A stretch of 64,000 bases of DNA from UBA2241 sp963777895 (GCA_963777895.1 CAVZSF010000004.1:310001-374000); one strand, 5' to 3'. Shown: positions 25,871 to 34,540, numbered from the stretch's first letter. The notes: generated from the letters alone by a model not told the origin. Program-made: numbers and translations.

Positions 25871-27112
25871 ATGACCATCCGCTTCGATCGCCACGAGTTC
25901 GCCGGCAGTGTGGGCGACATCGGGGTGATGATCCCGCTGGCGGTGGGCGTCGCGGTCGCCGCGCACATGAGCCTCGTGGCGGTCTTCCTCTGCGTGGCGG
26001 CGAGCTACGCGGTGACTGCCCTCGCCTTCCGGGCCCCGCTTCCGGTGCAGCCCATGAAGGCCATGGCCGCCTCGATCATCGCCCTCGGTCTCTCCGCGTC
26101 CGTTGTGACCGCCGCCAGCATCGAGATCGCCATCGTCCTCCTCGTGCTTGCCGCTACGCCGCTGGCACGCCACCTTGCGCTCCTCTTCCCCAAGCCGGTG
26201 CTGCGCGGGGTCCAGCTCGCCGTGGGATTGCTGCTCCTCAGAGGGGCGCTCACGACAGCGTCCGGCGACAAGGCGCTCTCGGGGCTGCACCTCAGCGTCG
26301 ACCTCGGCAGCTACGCTCTGCCGGCGGGCCTGCTCGTCGCCTTGGCAGTGGTCGCCTTCCTGCTCGCCGGCAAGCGCGACTGGCGCGTCCCGGCCAGCCT
26401 GATCGTCTTGGGCATCGGCGGCGTCTGCGGCGCGCTGCTGACGATCGGCGGCGTCTCGACTGTCGGTGTGGTCCAGGCCGGTGTCTCCTGGCCGCTGCGT
26501 CACCTGCCCAGCGCCGGCGACGCATGGATCGCTCTCTACGCGCTGGTGCTGCCTCAGCTGCCGCTCTCGCTGGGCAACTCGGTGTTCGCGACTGAAGACG
26601 CGATGCACTACTACTACGGGAACGGCGCCCGGCGCGTCACGGCCCGGCGCCTGTTGCTGAGCCTCGGCCTCATGAACCTGGCGTGCGGCGCCGTCGGCGG
26701 GATGTCTCAGTGCCACGGCGCCGGGGGCGCGACCGCTCACTACCGGCTCGGCGCCCGCACGGCGGGCGCGACGCTGATGGCGGCCGGGCTGTTCGCCGCG
26801 CTCGCCGCTGGGGCGGCGTTCGGGATCTCGCCCCTCTTCGTGCCGGGTGCCGTGCTGGCAGGCATGCTGCTCTTCGTCGGCGCCGAGCATTGTCTGCTCG
26901 TGGCCGACCTCAGGACCGTCGACGAGGTCCTCTGCGCCGTGACGATCGCCGCGCTGGCCATGGCCCTGAACAACCTCGCCGTCGGCTTCCTCGTCGGCTG
27001 GATGGTCTACACGCTCGCGCTCAAGCGCACGCCGCTGCAGAGGATGATCCTGCGCTGGCCTCGTCTGATCGAACGGATCGCCCCGCCCCCCGCTCCGCTG
27101 GAGCAGGAGTAG
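25871..27112 (+). CDS. MOT1/SulP-like molybdate (or tungstate) permease
   Basis: The 413-residue membrane protein has about ten hydrophobic segments and the early signature FAGSVGDIGVMIPLAVGV, typical of the MOT1 molybdate transporters distantly related to SulP sulfate carriers. PVQPMKAMAA and ASxG-like GGMSQCHGAGG further match. ATG 25871 begins at the family start but has no ribosome site; GTG 25808 in the same frame has a weak GAGG upstream. A ModE-like operator lies upstream. It ends in TAG, and the ModE-like gene follows in the same frame seven codons later (see findings). It could supply metal for the AOR downstream. Confidence 0.82.
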   Translation: MTIRFDRHEFAGSVGDIGVMIPLAVGVAVAAHMSLVAVFLCVAASYAVTALAFRAPLPVQPMKAMAASIIALGLSASVVTAASIEIAIVLLVLAATPLARHLALLFPKPVLRGVQLAVGLLLLRGALTTASGDKALSGLHLSVDLGSYALPAGLLVALAVVAFLLAGKRDWRVPASLIVLGIGGVCGALLTIGGVSTVGVVQAGVSWPLRHLPSAGDAWIALYALVLPQLPLSLGNSVFATEDAMHYYYGNGARRVTARRLLLSLGLMNLACGAVGGMSQCHGAGGATAHYRLGARTAGATLMAAGLFAALAAGAAFGISPLFVPGAVLAGMLLFVGAEHCLLVADLRTVDEVLCAVTIAALAMALNNLAVGFLVGWMVYTLALKRTPLQRMILRWPRLIERIAPPPAPLEQE

Positions 27113-27133
27113 TCGGGGCTGCGGGACGCTGTC

Positions 27134-27550
27134 GTGGACGACGACCGCCGCCCCTCAGCGAAGACCGGCCGCATCGAGCCGCGCGTCCGGGTGCGCTTCT
27201 TCGACGGTGACACCCCCGTGTTCGGCCCCGGGGTGTACCGCCTGCTCGGGCGCATCCGCGAGACGGGCTCCCTCAATCAGGCGACACAGTGCATGGGCAT
27301 GTCGTACAGCAAGGCGTGGCGGATCGTCAGGGACGCCGAGGATCACCTGGGTCTTGAGCTCCTGCACCGGCGCGCGGGTGGTGAGGCCGGTGGTGGTTCC
27401 ACTCTGACTGCCGAGGGGGAGGCCATCATCGAACGGTATGCGCGCCTGACCGGCGATCTCGAGAAGGCCCTGGATGTCCTCTATGAGAGGTACTTCGGGG
27501 ACCAGCCGTTCGCTCATGACAGTCGAGCGGCGAGCGGGCCGCTCGACTGA
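27134..27550 (+). CDS. ModE-like winged-helix regulator (N-terminal domain only)
   Basis: The 138-residue protein matches the LysR-like DNA-binding domain of ModE, with VYRLLGRIRETGSLNQATQCMGMSYSKAWRIV near residues 32-65. The molbindin domains of full ModE are missing, as in many stand-alone ModE-N proteins. The GTG has no good ribosome site and lies 21 bases after the amber stop of the permease in the same frame, so translation is probably coupled. It most likely acts at the palindrome at 25750-25773. Confidence 0.8.
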   Translation: MDDDRRPSAKTGRIEPRVRVRFFDGDTPVFGPGVYRLLGRIRETGSLNQATQCMGMSYSKAWRIVRDAEDHLGLELLHRRAGGEAGGGSTLTAEGEAIIERYARLTGDLEKALDVLYERYFGDQPFAHDSRAASGPLD

Positions 27551-27734
27551 GGCCGTGTCGCCTCCTCTGATTGTCCGGCGGCTGGACACCTCGCACGCCA
27601 TACTGTCGCGGCGGGGTTTGTTGCCCAGCTTCTCCGGCTTGGCCTAGAATGACGAGACCCTGACCCCTCCACCAGCCATGGGGGCACCCTCCACGTGCCG
27701 GGGGATTCTGCAGCTGCGTCTTCGGGAGGATGCA

Positions 27735-29537
27735 TTGGACTTCTACCAGGGCAAGGTACTCAGGATCGACCTGAGCGCAGGTACCTCCGCCGTCGAGCCG
27801 CTCAACATGGAGTGGGCCGAGAAGTACGTCGGCGGCAAGGGCCTGCTGCTCCGGTACATGTGGGAGGAGATCGCTCCCAAGTCAGACCCGTGGGCGCCGG
27901 AGAACCCGGTCATCCTCATGACCGGCCCGTTCGCCGGGACCAGCGTGAGCACGGCCTCGCGGCTGGTCGTCGGCTGCAAGAGCCCCCAGACCGGCATCCT
28001 CAACGACAGCTACGTCGGCGGCTCCTTCGCCCCCGAGATGAAGTTCGCGGGCTACGACGCCATCATCATCAAGGGCGAGTCGCCCGAGCCGGTCGTCGTC
28101 ACGATCAAGGACGACGTCGTCTCGTTCGTCCCCGCCAAGCCGAAGTACTGGGGCATGATGACCTCCGAGATCGAGGAGGCCCTGCGTCAGGACTTCGACG
28201 GCGACGCGAAGACGCTCTCGATCGGTCCGGCCGGCGAGCAGGAAGTCCTGTGGGCCTGCCTCTCGACCGACCAGTACCACAAGGCCGGGAGGGGCGGTCA
28301 CGGCGCCCTCTGGGGCCGCAAGAAGCTCAAGGCCATCGCCATCCGCGGCACCGGCTCGGTCACCGTCGGCGACGCCAAGGCGTTCCTCGCCGACCTCTAC
28401 CGCATCCACAGCGAGTACGTCCTCACCGAGGACAACCTGTGGGCGAACGAAGAGGGCACCCCGGTCCTTGGCCAGATCATGAGCGACGCCGGCGTGATCC
28501 CGACGCGCAACTGGTCCTCGGGTAGTTTCGAGAAGATGGAGAACATCAACTCGGACGCCTTCGTCAAGATCCGGACCAAGAACCGCGCCTGCTACCAGTG
28601 CGCCATCGGCTGCCGCCAGTTCCACGAGCTCGAGGGCGTCGCGGGCGAGGGCCCGGAGTACGAGACGATCGCCCTGTGCGGGCCCAACTGCGGCATCGGC
28701 GACATCGCCGCGCTCATGAAGTTCAACGCGCTGTGCGACGAGCTCGGTCTCGACACGATCTCGAGCGGCAGCGTCGTGGGCCTGGCAATGGACCTGACCG
28801 AGAAGGGCGTCAAGGACTTCGGCCTGCGCTTCGGAGAAGTCGACGGCTACCTCAAGGCTCCGGAGGCTATCGCGAAGCGTGAGGGCATCGGCGCCGAGCT
28901 GGCCCTCGGGTCGCGTGCCCTGGCCGCCAAGTACGGTCGTCCTGAGCTGGCGATGGAAGTCAAGAACATGGAGCTGCCCGGCTACGACCCGCGCGGGAGC
29001 TTCGGCATGAGCCTCGGCTACGCGACCAGCGACCGCGGCGGCTGTCACATGCGCAGCTACGCGATCGCCGACGAGATCGTCGGCGGCACCCTGCCCCCCG
29101 ACACGCTCGAAGGCAAGGCCATGAAGGTCGTCTGGGGTAACCCGGCCGAGGGCATGATCGGCGAGAACTTCAGCGCCGTGAAGTTCTGCGGCATCTGGTG
29201 CGACTTCTGGGCCATCACGCCCGAGCAGATCGCCCAGGTCATGAAGCACCTGTGGAAGCGTGACGTGACCGGCGAAGAGGTCTTCCAGGTCGGCGAACGC
29301 ACCTGGAACCTCGGGCGGCTGTTCAACCTGCGCGAGGGCGTCGAGCCCGACGACATCCCGCAGAAGCTGTACGCGGAGGAGGGCGCCCATACGACCGGCG
29401 CTTCGGCCGGCAGGGCGATCGGCACGGCCACCTTCAAGGCCGCCCTCCAGGAGTTCTACCAGATCCGTGGCTGGGACGAGAACGGCGTCCCCAGCGAGGC
29501 CAAGCTCGCCGAGATCGGCGTCGACGTACGCCTCTGA
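27735..29537 (+). CDS. Tungsten/molybdenum aldehyde:ferredoxin oxidoreductase
   Basis: The 600-residue protein is a full-length AOR. The [4Fe-4S] cysteines lie in CYQCAIGC near residue 287-294 and in FCGIWC near 483. The N-terminal domain has NPVILMTGPFAGTSVSTASR and GGSFAPEMKFAGYDAI. It oxidises aldehydes to acids, or reduces acids, with ferredoxin. TTG at 27735 has GGGAGGA five bases upstream. Ferredoxin and MoaD-like genes follow. The molybdate-type permease and regulator upstream suggest joint metal supply. Confidence 0.93.
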   Translation: MDFYQGKVLRIDLSAGTSAVEPLNMEWAEKYVGGKGLLLRYMWEEIAPKSDPWAPENPVILMTGPFAGTSVSTASRLVVGCKSPQTGILNDSYVGGSFAPEMKFAGYDAIIIKGESPEPVVVTIKDDVVSFVPAKPKYWGMMTSEIEEALRQDFDGDAKTLSIGPAGEQEVLWACLSTDQYHKAGRGGHGALWGRKKLKAIAIRGTGSVTVGDAKAFLADLYRIHSEYVLTEDNLWANEEGTPVLGQIMSDAGVIPTRNWSSGSFEKMENINSDAFVKIRTKNRACYQCAIGCRQFHELEGVAGEGPEYETIALCGPNCGIGDIAALMKFNALCDELGLDTISSGSVVGLAMDLTEKGVKDFGLRFGEVDGYLKAPEAIAKREGIGAELALGSRALAAKYGRPELAMEVKNMELPGYDPRGSFGMSLGYATSDRGGCHMRSYAIADEIVGGTLPPDTLEGKAMKVVWGNPAEGMIGENFSAVKFCGIWCDFWAITPEQIAQVMKHLWKRDVTGEEVFQVGERTWNLGRLFNLREGVEPDDIPQKLYAEEGAHTTGASAGRAIGTATFKAALQEFYQIRGWDENGVPSEAKLAEIGVDVRL

Positions 29538-29568
29538 CGGCGTCACGCCGAACGAAGGGAGAAACCAG

Positions 29569-30069
29569 ATGCCTCACGTGATGATCAGCAGCAAGAAGTG
29601 CACCGGCTGCCACATGTGCGAGCTGGCCTGCTCGGCCTACCATGAGAACGCCTATCGCCCCTCGGTCGCTCGGCTGTGGGCCGAGGTCAACCCCACGAGC
29701 GGCAAGATCAAGGGCCACACCTGCCTGCAGACCGGCTGCGCCAAGTGCCAGGAGGCCTGTCCCAACGACGCCATCGTGACCAAGGAGATCACGATGAAGG
29801 TCAAGGGCGACTTCGCGGGCAAGGAGAAGATCGGCGACGAGGTCAAGGGCTTCGTGCTCATCGTCGACGACGAGAAGTGCACCAACTGCGGCGAGTGCTA
29901 CGACGTCTGTCCCACCGACGTCATCCACGAGCACCCCGAGAAGGAGGTCGCCTTCAAGTGCGACCTCTGCGACGGTGAGCCGCAGTGCATCGCCTTCTGT
30001 CAGAACCCGCACGTCCTCGCTGTCGACCTCAAGGTCGACAAGATGGACCGGGAGCTGGCGCCGGCCTGA
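29569..30069 (+). CDS. Four-cluster-type ferredoxin, AOR partner
   Basis: The 166-residue protein is rich in cysteines arranged as CTGCHMCELAC, CLQTGCAKCQEACP, CTNCGECYDVCP and CDLC...CIAFC, enough for up to four [4Fe-4S] clusters like DmsB/HycB or AOR small subunits. It would carry electrons to or from the AOR just upstream (31-base gap). There is no membrane segment. AAGGGAG lies before the ATG. The MoaD-like gene starts two bases after its stop. Confidence 0.9.
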   Translation: MPHVMISSKKCTGCHMCELACSAYHENAYRPSVARLWAEVNPTSGKIKGHTCLQTGCAKCQEACPNDAIVTKEITMKVKGDFAGKEKIGDEVKGFVLIVDDEKCTNCGECYDVCPTDVIHEHPEKEVAFKCDLCDGEPQCIAFCQNPHVLAVDLKVDKMDRELAPA

Positions 30070-30071
30070 GC

Positions 30072-30341
30072 ATGGCGAAGGTCTTCGTCAAGCTCCCGGT
30101 CGGGATGACGACGCCGGACGGTCACGGCGAGGTCGAATGCGACGCGGCGACGGTCGGCGAGGCGCTGACCAAGGCGATCGCCGTCGAGCCGCGCATGCGC
30201 CTGCGCATCTACCGTGAGGACGGCCGGATGTATGCCGGCGTCTTCCTGAACGGGCGCAACATCCAGGCCCGGCAGGGCGTGGACACGCCGCTCGAGGACG
30301 GCGACAAGATGATGGTCGTCCCGCCGCTCTCGGGCGGCTGA
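30072..30341 (+). CDS. MoaD/ThiS-like sulfur carrier protein
   Basis: The 89-residue protein has the beta-grasp layout and the C-terminal Gly-Gly (PPLSGG) needed for adenylation and thiocarboxylate formation. Its neighbour role is cofactor (pyranopterin) sulfur supply for AOR, since such carriers often accompany AOR genes. The middle phrase DGRMYAGVFLNGRNIQ and DGDKMMVVPP are typical of the family. A strong terminator follows, closing the AOR operon. Confidence 0.85.
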   Translation: MAKVFVKLPVGMTTPDGHGEVECDAATVGEALTKAIAVEPRMRLRIYREDGRMYAGVFLNGRNIQARQGVDTPLEDGDKMMVVPPLSGG

Positions 30342-30362
30342 GAAGGTCACAGACGAAGTACG

Positions 30363-30396
30363 ACGGGGCGGGCGGCCGGCAGGCCGCCCGCCCCGT
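30363..30396 (+). terminator. Rho-independent terminator of the AOR operon
   Basis: A 15-bp perfect stem with loop GGCA is followed by TCCTCT. Confidence 0.85.
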
Positions 30397-30416
30397 TCCT
30401 CTGCTACGATGCAGCC

Positions 30417-31148
30417 ATGCCTGATCGAGCCGACGAGAGCGGGCCCGTCGCGCCGGGCGTCGTGGGCGGCGCCGACACGTCCGCGGCGGACCACAGCGAC
30501 CGTCGCGAGCTGCTCAGCCTGGTGAGCCTCGCGACCGCCGTGCAGGGCCGCGCCAGCGTCCGCCGCTGGCTGGCGGAACCGGTCCCGGCCGACCATGTCG
30601 AGGCGATGGTGGCGCTGGCCGTCCGCGCCGCGAACGCCGGCAACACTCAGCCGTGGCGCTTCATCGCGGTGCAGGACGCCGCCCTACGCGAGGCCATGCG
30701 CGGCGCCGTGCACGCGGCCCTCGACGAGATGGCCGGCTGGCCCGAGGTCGGGGGCCGCGCCAAGGACCTCAAGGCGGTGCGCGCCTTTGCGACGTTCTTC
30801 GCCGATGCGCCGCTGGTACTGGCCGTCTTCTCGCTGCCGTACGTGTCGCACGCCGACGAGTTGCTCGCGCTGCGCGGCGTCGAGGGCCCAGCGCGCGACC
30901 GCCTGCGCCAGCGCCCCGACCTGCAGAGCGTGGGCGCGGCCGTGCAGCTGCTCATCACGGCGGCGCACGCCATGGGCTACGGTGCCTGCTGGATGTCGGC
31001 GCCCGTGCTGGCGGCCCCCCGCATCGAGGCGTTGCTGGGGGTCGAGCCGCCGGCTCAGCTCGCCGCAGTCGTCCCGATAGGCTTGCCGGCGGGCCGCGTG
31101 CGCCGCAGCCCGCGTCTTCCGCTCGGCGACGTCCTGTCGTTCCGCTGA
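30417..31148 (+). CDS. Nitroreductase-family FMN oxidoreductase
   Basis: The 243-residue protein has the nitroreductase FMN motif ASVRRWLAEPV near residue 48 and the family phrase ANAGNTQPWRFIAV. The C-terminal part has GAAVQLLITAAHAMGYGACWM. It would reduce a flavin-accessible substrate with NAD(P)H. It lies 11 bases before pylB and in the same direction, so it may be cotranscribed with the pyrrolysine genes, although no known pyrrolysine step needs such an enzyme. An N-terminal extension of about 35 residues has no clear role. Confidence 0.85.
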   Translation: MPDRADESGPVAPGVVGGADTSAADHSDRRELLSLVSLATAVQGRASVRRWLAEPVPADHVEAMVALAVRAANAGNTQPWRFIAVQDAALREAMRGAVHAALDEMAGWPEVGGRAKDLKAVRAFATFFADAPLVLAVFSLPYVSHADELLALRGVEGPARDRLRQRPDLQSVGAAVQLLITAAHAMGYGACWMSAPVLAAPRIEALLGVEPPAQLAAVVPIGLPAGRVRRSPRLPLGDVLSFR

Positions 31149-31159
31149 TCACTCCCCGC

Positions 31160-32275
31160 GTGTCTGGCACCGTCGACAGCTCCACCCGCGGCATCGCCAC
31201 CCTGTGCGAGAGGGCGCTCGCCGGCGAGCGCCTGACGGAGCCCGAGCTCGAGGCGCTGCTCGGTCTCGAGGACGAGGCGGCGGCCGACGACGTCTTCGCC
31301 GCCGCCCGCGAGGCGCGCGCCCGGCATTTCGGCGATGGCGTCTTCCTCTACGGCTTCGTGTATTTCTCGACGTACTGTCGCAACGACTGCGTCTTCTGCT
31401 ACTACCGCGCGGGCAACGACCAGAGCCCGCGCTACCGCAAGACCCTCGACGAGGTGGTTTCCATCTGCGACGACTTGGCGGCGTCTGGTGTGGACCTGCT
31501 CGACCTGACCATGGGTGAGGATCCCGCGATCCATCGGGAGCCGGGCTACACGGCGCTGCTCGACCTGGTGGGCGCCGTCAAGGCGTCCGCCGGGCTGCCC
31601 GTCATGGTCTCGCCCGGCGTTCTGCCCCGCGAGGCGCTGCAGGACCTGCGCGACCGCGGCGCGGACTGGTATGCGCTCTACCAGGAGACACACACCGAGG
31701 AGCTGTACGGTGGCCTCCGCGTGGGACAGGCGTACGCGGAGCGGGTCGCCGCCCGGCAGGCCGCCCGCGCTGCCGGGCTGCTCGTCGAAGACGGCATCCT
31801 CACCGGGATCGGCGACACGCCGGGCCATCGCGCCCGGTCGGTCGCCGCCATGCGCGAGGGTGGCTGGGAGCAGGTGCGCGTCATGACCTTCGTGCCGCAG
31901 GCCGGCACCCCGCTCGCGGATCTCAAGCCCGCCGGAGACCTGCCCGAACTGCTCGCCATCGCCGTCATGCGGCTGGCCATGCCCGACAGGCTCATCCCGG
32001 CATCGCTCGACGTGGACGGGATCCGCGGTCTCGAGCGCCGGCTCGTCGCCGGCGCCAACGTCGTGACCTCGATCGTGCCGCCTACGACGGGCCTCGCCGG
32101 CGTCTCGAACGCGGTCCTCGACATCGAGGAGGGTCACCGGACGGTCGAGGGCGTGCTGCCGCACCTGGAGCGGCTGGGCCTGCGGCCGGCGGGGGCGGCG
32201 GCCTACCGCGCATGGCTCGACAAGACGCGCGCGGGCAGGGCCGCCAACGGCGCCGACGACCCGAGCGCCTCATGA
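31160..32275 (+). CDS. pylB: 3-methylornithine synthase, radical SAM
   Basis: PylB rearranges L-lysine to 3-methylornithine, the first step of pyrrolysine synthesis. The 371-residue protein has the radical SAM cysteines as CRNDCVFC near residues 73-80, preceded by LYGFVYFSTY and followed by YYRAGN. The phrases LDLTMGEDP and LYQETH and the ending with EGHRTVEGVLPHLERLGL match PylB. GTG 31160 gives a family-length product. It overlaps pylC by four bases (ATGA). Confidence 0.94.
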   Translation: MSGTVDSSTRGIATLCERALAGERLTEPELEALLGLEDEAAADDVFAAAREARARHFGDGVFLYGFVYFSTYCRNDCVFCYYRAGNDQSPRYRKTLDEVVSICDDLAASGVDLLDLTMGEDPAIHREPGYTALLDLVGAVKASAGLPVMVSPGVLPREALQDLRDRGADWYALYQETHTEELYGGLRVGQAYAERVAARQAARAAGLLVEDGILTGIGDTPGHRARSVAAMREGGWEQVRVMTFVPQAGTPLADLKPAGDLPELLAIAVMRLAMPDRLIPASLDVDGIRGLERRLVAGANVVTSIVPPTTGLAGVSNAVLDIEEGHRTVEGVLPHLERLGLRPAGAAAYRAWLDKTRAGRAANGADDPSAS

Positions 32276-33438
32276 GGCTCGGGGTCGTCGGCGGCAAGCT
32301 CCAGGGCACCGAGGCGGTGTACCTTGCAGCGAAGGCGGGTTGGGAGACCGTGCTGGTGGACCGGCGCGAGGCTCCGCCCGCCGCCGGCCTGGCCGACGTC
32401 CACGTGCAGCTCGACATCACCGCCGACGAGGCCAAGGCACGCAGTATCCTGAGCGCCTGCGACGCGGTGCTGCCGGCGTGCGAGGACGGGGAGACGCTGG
32501 CCTGGCTCGACGAGCACGTTCCCTCGTGGGGCGTGCCGCTGCTGTTCGACCTCGTCTCGTACGGCGTGACGGCGTCCAAGCTCGCCTCCAACGAGCTCTT
32601 CGCGCGCCTCGATGTGCCGCGGCCGCAGCCGTGGCCGTGTGCCTTCCCCGTCATCGTGAAGCCGAGCTCGGCGAGCGGCAGCGAGGGCGTCGGCGTCGTT
32701 GCCGACGCCGACGCCCTCGCTGCCGCTCGCGATCGTCTCGAGGCGCGCGGGCACGACGTGGTGGTCGAGGAGTACGTGCCGGGACCCTCGCTCTCGCTCG
32801 AGGTGCTGTGCTGGAAGGGCCACGCGGTGCCGCTGCAGGTCACGGGGCTCGAGTTCGACGATGGCTATGACTGCAAGCGGGTGACGGCGCCTATCGAGGC
32901 GAGCGAAGCGCTGCTGCGAGCGTTCGACGACGTGACGGTGCGGCTTGCCGAGGGACTGGGCCTGAACGGCCTGATGGACGTCGAGGTGATGGTGGCGGAC
33001 GACGCACCGAAGGTGCTCGAGATCGACGCCAGGCTGCCCAGCCAGACGCCGACCGCGGTGTACTGGTCGAGCGGCCTCAACATCGTGGAGGCGCTCACGC
33101 GCACGCTGCTGGATGGAAGGCTTCCCGCGATCGATCGCGAGCCGCGGCGCGCCTGCGTGTACCAGCACGTGCACGCCGCGGACGGTCGTTTGCGGGTCCT
33201 CGGCGAGCATGTGATGGGGGCGGCGCGACCGCTCGCGCTCGTGCCGGGGTTCTTCGGCTCCGACGAGGGGCTCACCGACTACGCGCCGGGCGCGGCGCGC
33301 TGGTCGGCCACGCTCATCACTCTGGGGGAGAGCCTGGCCGAGGCGCGGCGCCGCGCCGTCGACTGTGTGGCCGCGATCGCCGCGACGGAGAAGCTGGACC
33401 TCGTGCCCGAGCGCGATCCGGCGGAGGCGCTGTCATGA
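32272..33438 (+). CDS. pylC: 3-methylornithine--L-lysine ligase, ATP-grasp
   Basis: PylC joins 3-methylornithine to the epsilon-amino group of a second lysine using ATP. The 388-residue protein opens with the nucleotide-type GGKLQGTEAVYLAAKAGW, has PVIVKPSSASGSEGVG in the ATP-grasp region, and EIDARLPSQTPTAVYWSSG at the metal and phosphate site. It overlaps pylB upstream and pylD downstream (both ATGA), so the three are translationally coupled. Length is normal. Confidence 0.94.
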   Translation: MRLGVVGGKLQGTEAVYLAAKAGWETVLVDRREAPPAAGLADVHVQLDITADEAKARSILSACDAVLPACEDGETLAWLDEHVPSWGVPLLFDLVSYGVTASKLASNELFARLDVPRPQPWPCAFPVIVKPSSASGSEGVGVVADADALAAARDRLEARGHDVVVEEYVPGPSLSLEVLCWKGHAVPLQVTGLEFDDGYDCKRVTAPIEASEALLRAFDDVTVRLAEGLGLNGLMDVEVMVADDAPKVLEIDARLPSQTPTAVYWSSGLNIVEALTRTLLDGRLPAIDREPRRACVYQHVHAADGRLRVLGEHVMGAARPLALVPGFFGSDEGLTDYAPGAARWSATLITLGESLAEARRRAVDCVAAIAATEKLDLVPERDPAEALS

Positions 33439-34266
33439 CGAGACTGACGCAGGACGACGTGCGAGGACTGACGGCCGGCCTGCTCGCCTTCGAGGGCGAG
33501 CTGCGGGCCGTCAGCGGGTTGACGCTGCGCGAGCTGGCGGAGCGCGTGGTGGCGGACGACGCCCGGCTGCGCGCCGCGCAGCCGGGCGTCGTCCGCTTCG
33601 ACGCGCTTCCCGTGGCCGCCGTCCATGTGACCACCGGCGAGGGCGTGATCCCCGGCTTCTGCGAGTGCGTCGTCGTGATCCTGCGGCACCTCGGCTGCGA
33701 CGCGCGCGTCGCCGGACTTCGCCGATGTGCGCGGCCTGCAGGAGGCGGCCGATCGCGGCGACGGCATCATCTTCATCGCCGACGACCACCGCTTCATCGC
33801 GCTCAACATCAGGACGGGCGTGTGCATCGACGACGACCCGGCCACGGCTGACGGCTACGTGACGGCGTTGGCCGCGGCCGCGGGCGGCCTGGAGGGCCGG
33901 GAGGTGCTCCTGCTGGGCCTCGGCCCGGTCGGGCGCTGCGCCGGTGCGCGGCTGGCCGCGCTCGGCGCGCGCGTGCTCGCCGTCGAACCCGATGCGGGCA
34001 GTGTCGAGCGGGCGCGCGCGGACGGGCTCATTTTCGAAAGGATCGATCTGGACGAGGGCCTCACCCGCTGCGACCTGCTCTTCGACGCGACGCCGGCAGC
34101 CGACTTGATCGACGTCCACCACCTGCGAGAAGGCCTGATCGCCGCCGTGCCCGGCGTGCCCTCGGCCTTCACACCGGCGGCGCAGGCCGCGCTCGGCGCG
34201 CGCCACATCCATGAGCCGCTCGCCGTCGGCGTCGCGGTCATGGCGGCGCGCGCCCTCGCCACCTGA
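33435..34266 (+). CDS. pylD: Pyrrolysine synthase (dehydrogenase), single +1 frameshift
   Basis: PylD oxidises 3-methylornithyl-lysine to the semialdehyde, which closes to pyrrolysine. The first part (from ATG 33435) reads RLTQDDVRGLTAGLLAFEGEL and VIPGFCECVVVILRHLGCDA; the second part, one base shifted, has FADVRGLQEAADRG, IIFIADDHRFIALN and the NAD loop LLLGLGPVGRCAGARLAALGA. One extra G in the GCCGGAC stretch near 33711-33717 accounts for the break. Without it the protein is 276 residues, close to known PylD. The error may be in the read, or the gene may be inactive. The last codons are in a border repeat. Confidence 0.88.
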
Positions 34267-34350
34267 CACGGCCTCCATCCCGCGCCCTCGCCGTCTGTCG
34301 CGCTTTCAGCCCGCGCCCTCGCCACCTGACGCCGTCTCCCACCCCGCGCC
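34249..34350 (+). repeat. About 32-bp tandem repeat at the pylD-pylT border
   Basis: Copies begin with CGCGCCCTCGCC at 34249, 34281 and 34312, with a partial fourth at 34345. The first copy contains the last codons and TGA of pylD. Copies 1 and 3 both carry CCACCTGAC; copy 2 is more diverged. Confidence 0.85.
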
Positions 34351-34363
34351 ACGCGCCTGCGGG

Positions 34364-34369
34364 TATGAT
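34364..34369 (+). promoter_or_regulatory. -10 box of tRNA-Pyl
   Basis: TATGAT lies 10 bases before the first base of tRNA-Pyl, the right place for its own promoter. No good -35 box is seen. Confidence 0.4.
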
Positions 34370-34379
34370 GGAGCCGCGC

Positions 34380-34452
34380 GGGGGCTCGATCGTAAGGATC
34401 AGCGTGGACTCTAAATCCACGTAGGCGGGTGTGACTCCCGCAGTCCCCGCCA
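34380..34452 (+). tRNA. pylT: tRNA-Pyl, anticodon CTA (amber)
   Basis: The tRNA folds fully with the special marks of tRNA-Pyl. The acceptor stem 34380-34386 pairs with 34442-34448. A single base (34387) joins it to the D-stem GATC/GATC, with a 5-base D-loop (34392-34396). The anticodon stem has six pairs (CGTGGA/TCCACG), the loop is CTCTAAA and the anticodon CTA is at 34411-34413. The variable loop is only three bases (34422-34424). The T-stem GCGGG/CCCGC closes a loop TGTGACT without TTC. The discriminator is G and CCA is encoded. It reads UAG codons as pyrrolysine. Confidence 0.97.
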
Positions 34453-34540
34453 CCGCGTTCCGGCCACGGCCGGCGCCAAGACCGGACGCGGGGGCCGGAG
34501 GCAGCACGGCTCTTGGCCGAAGGCCAGCGAGGAGGACCGC

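Noticed and set aside
24344..26890. Long minus-strand open frame (848 codons) across the PotD and permease genes
   Set aside because: Low-complexity, motif-free protein opposite recognisable genes.
27678..27734. Upstream start for the AOR at 27678
   Set aside because: No ribosome site; TTG 27735 has GGGAGGA and fits the family start.
33690..33740. Programmed frameshift in pylD
   Set aside because: No slippery heptamer or clear downstream structure; other genes show the same kind of break.
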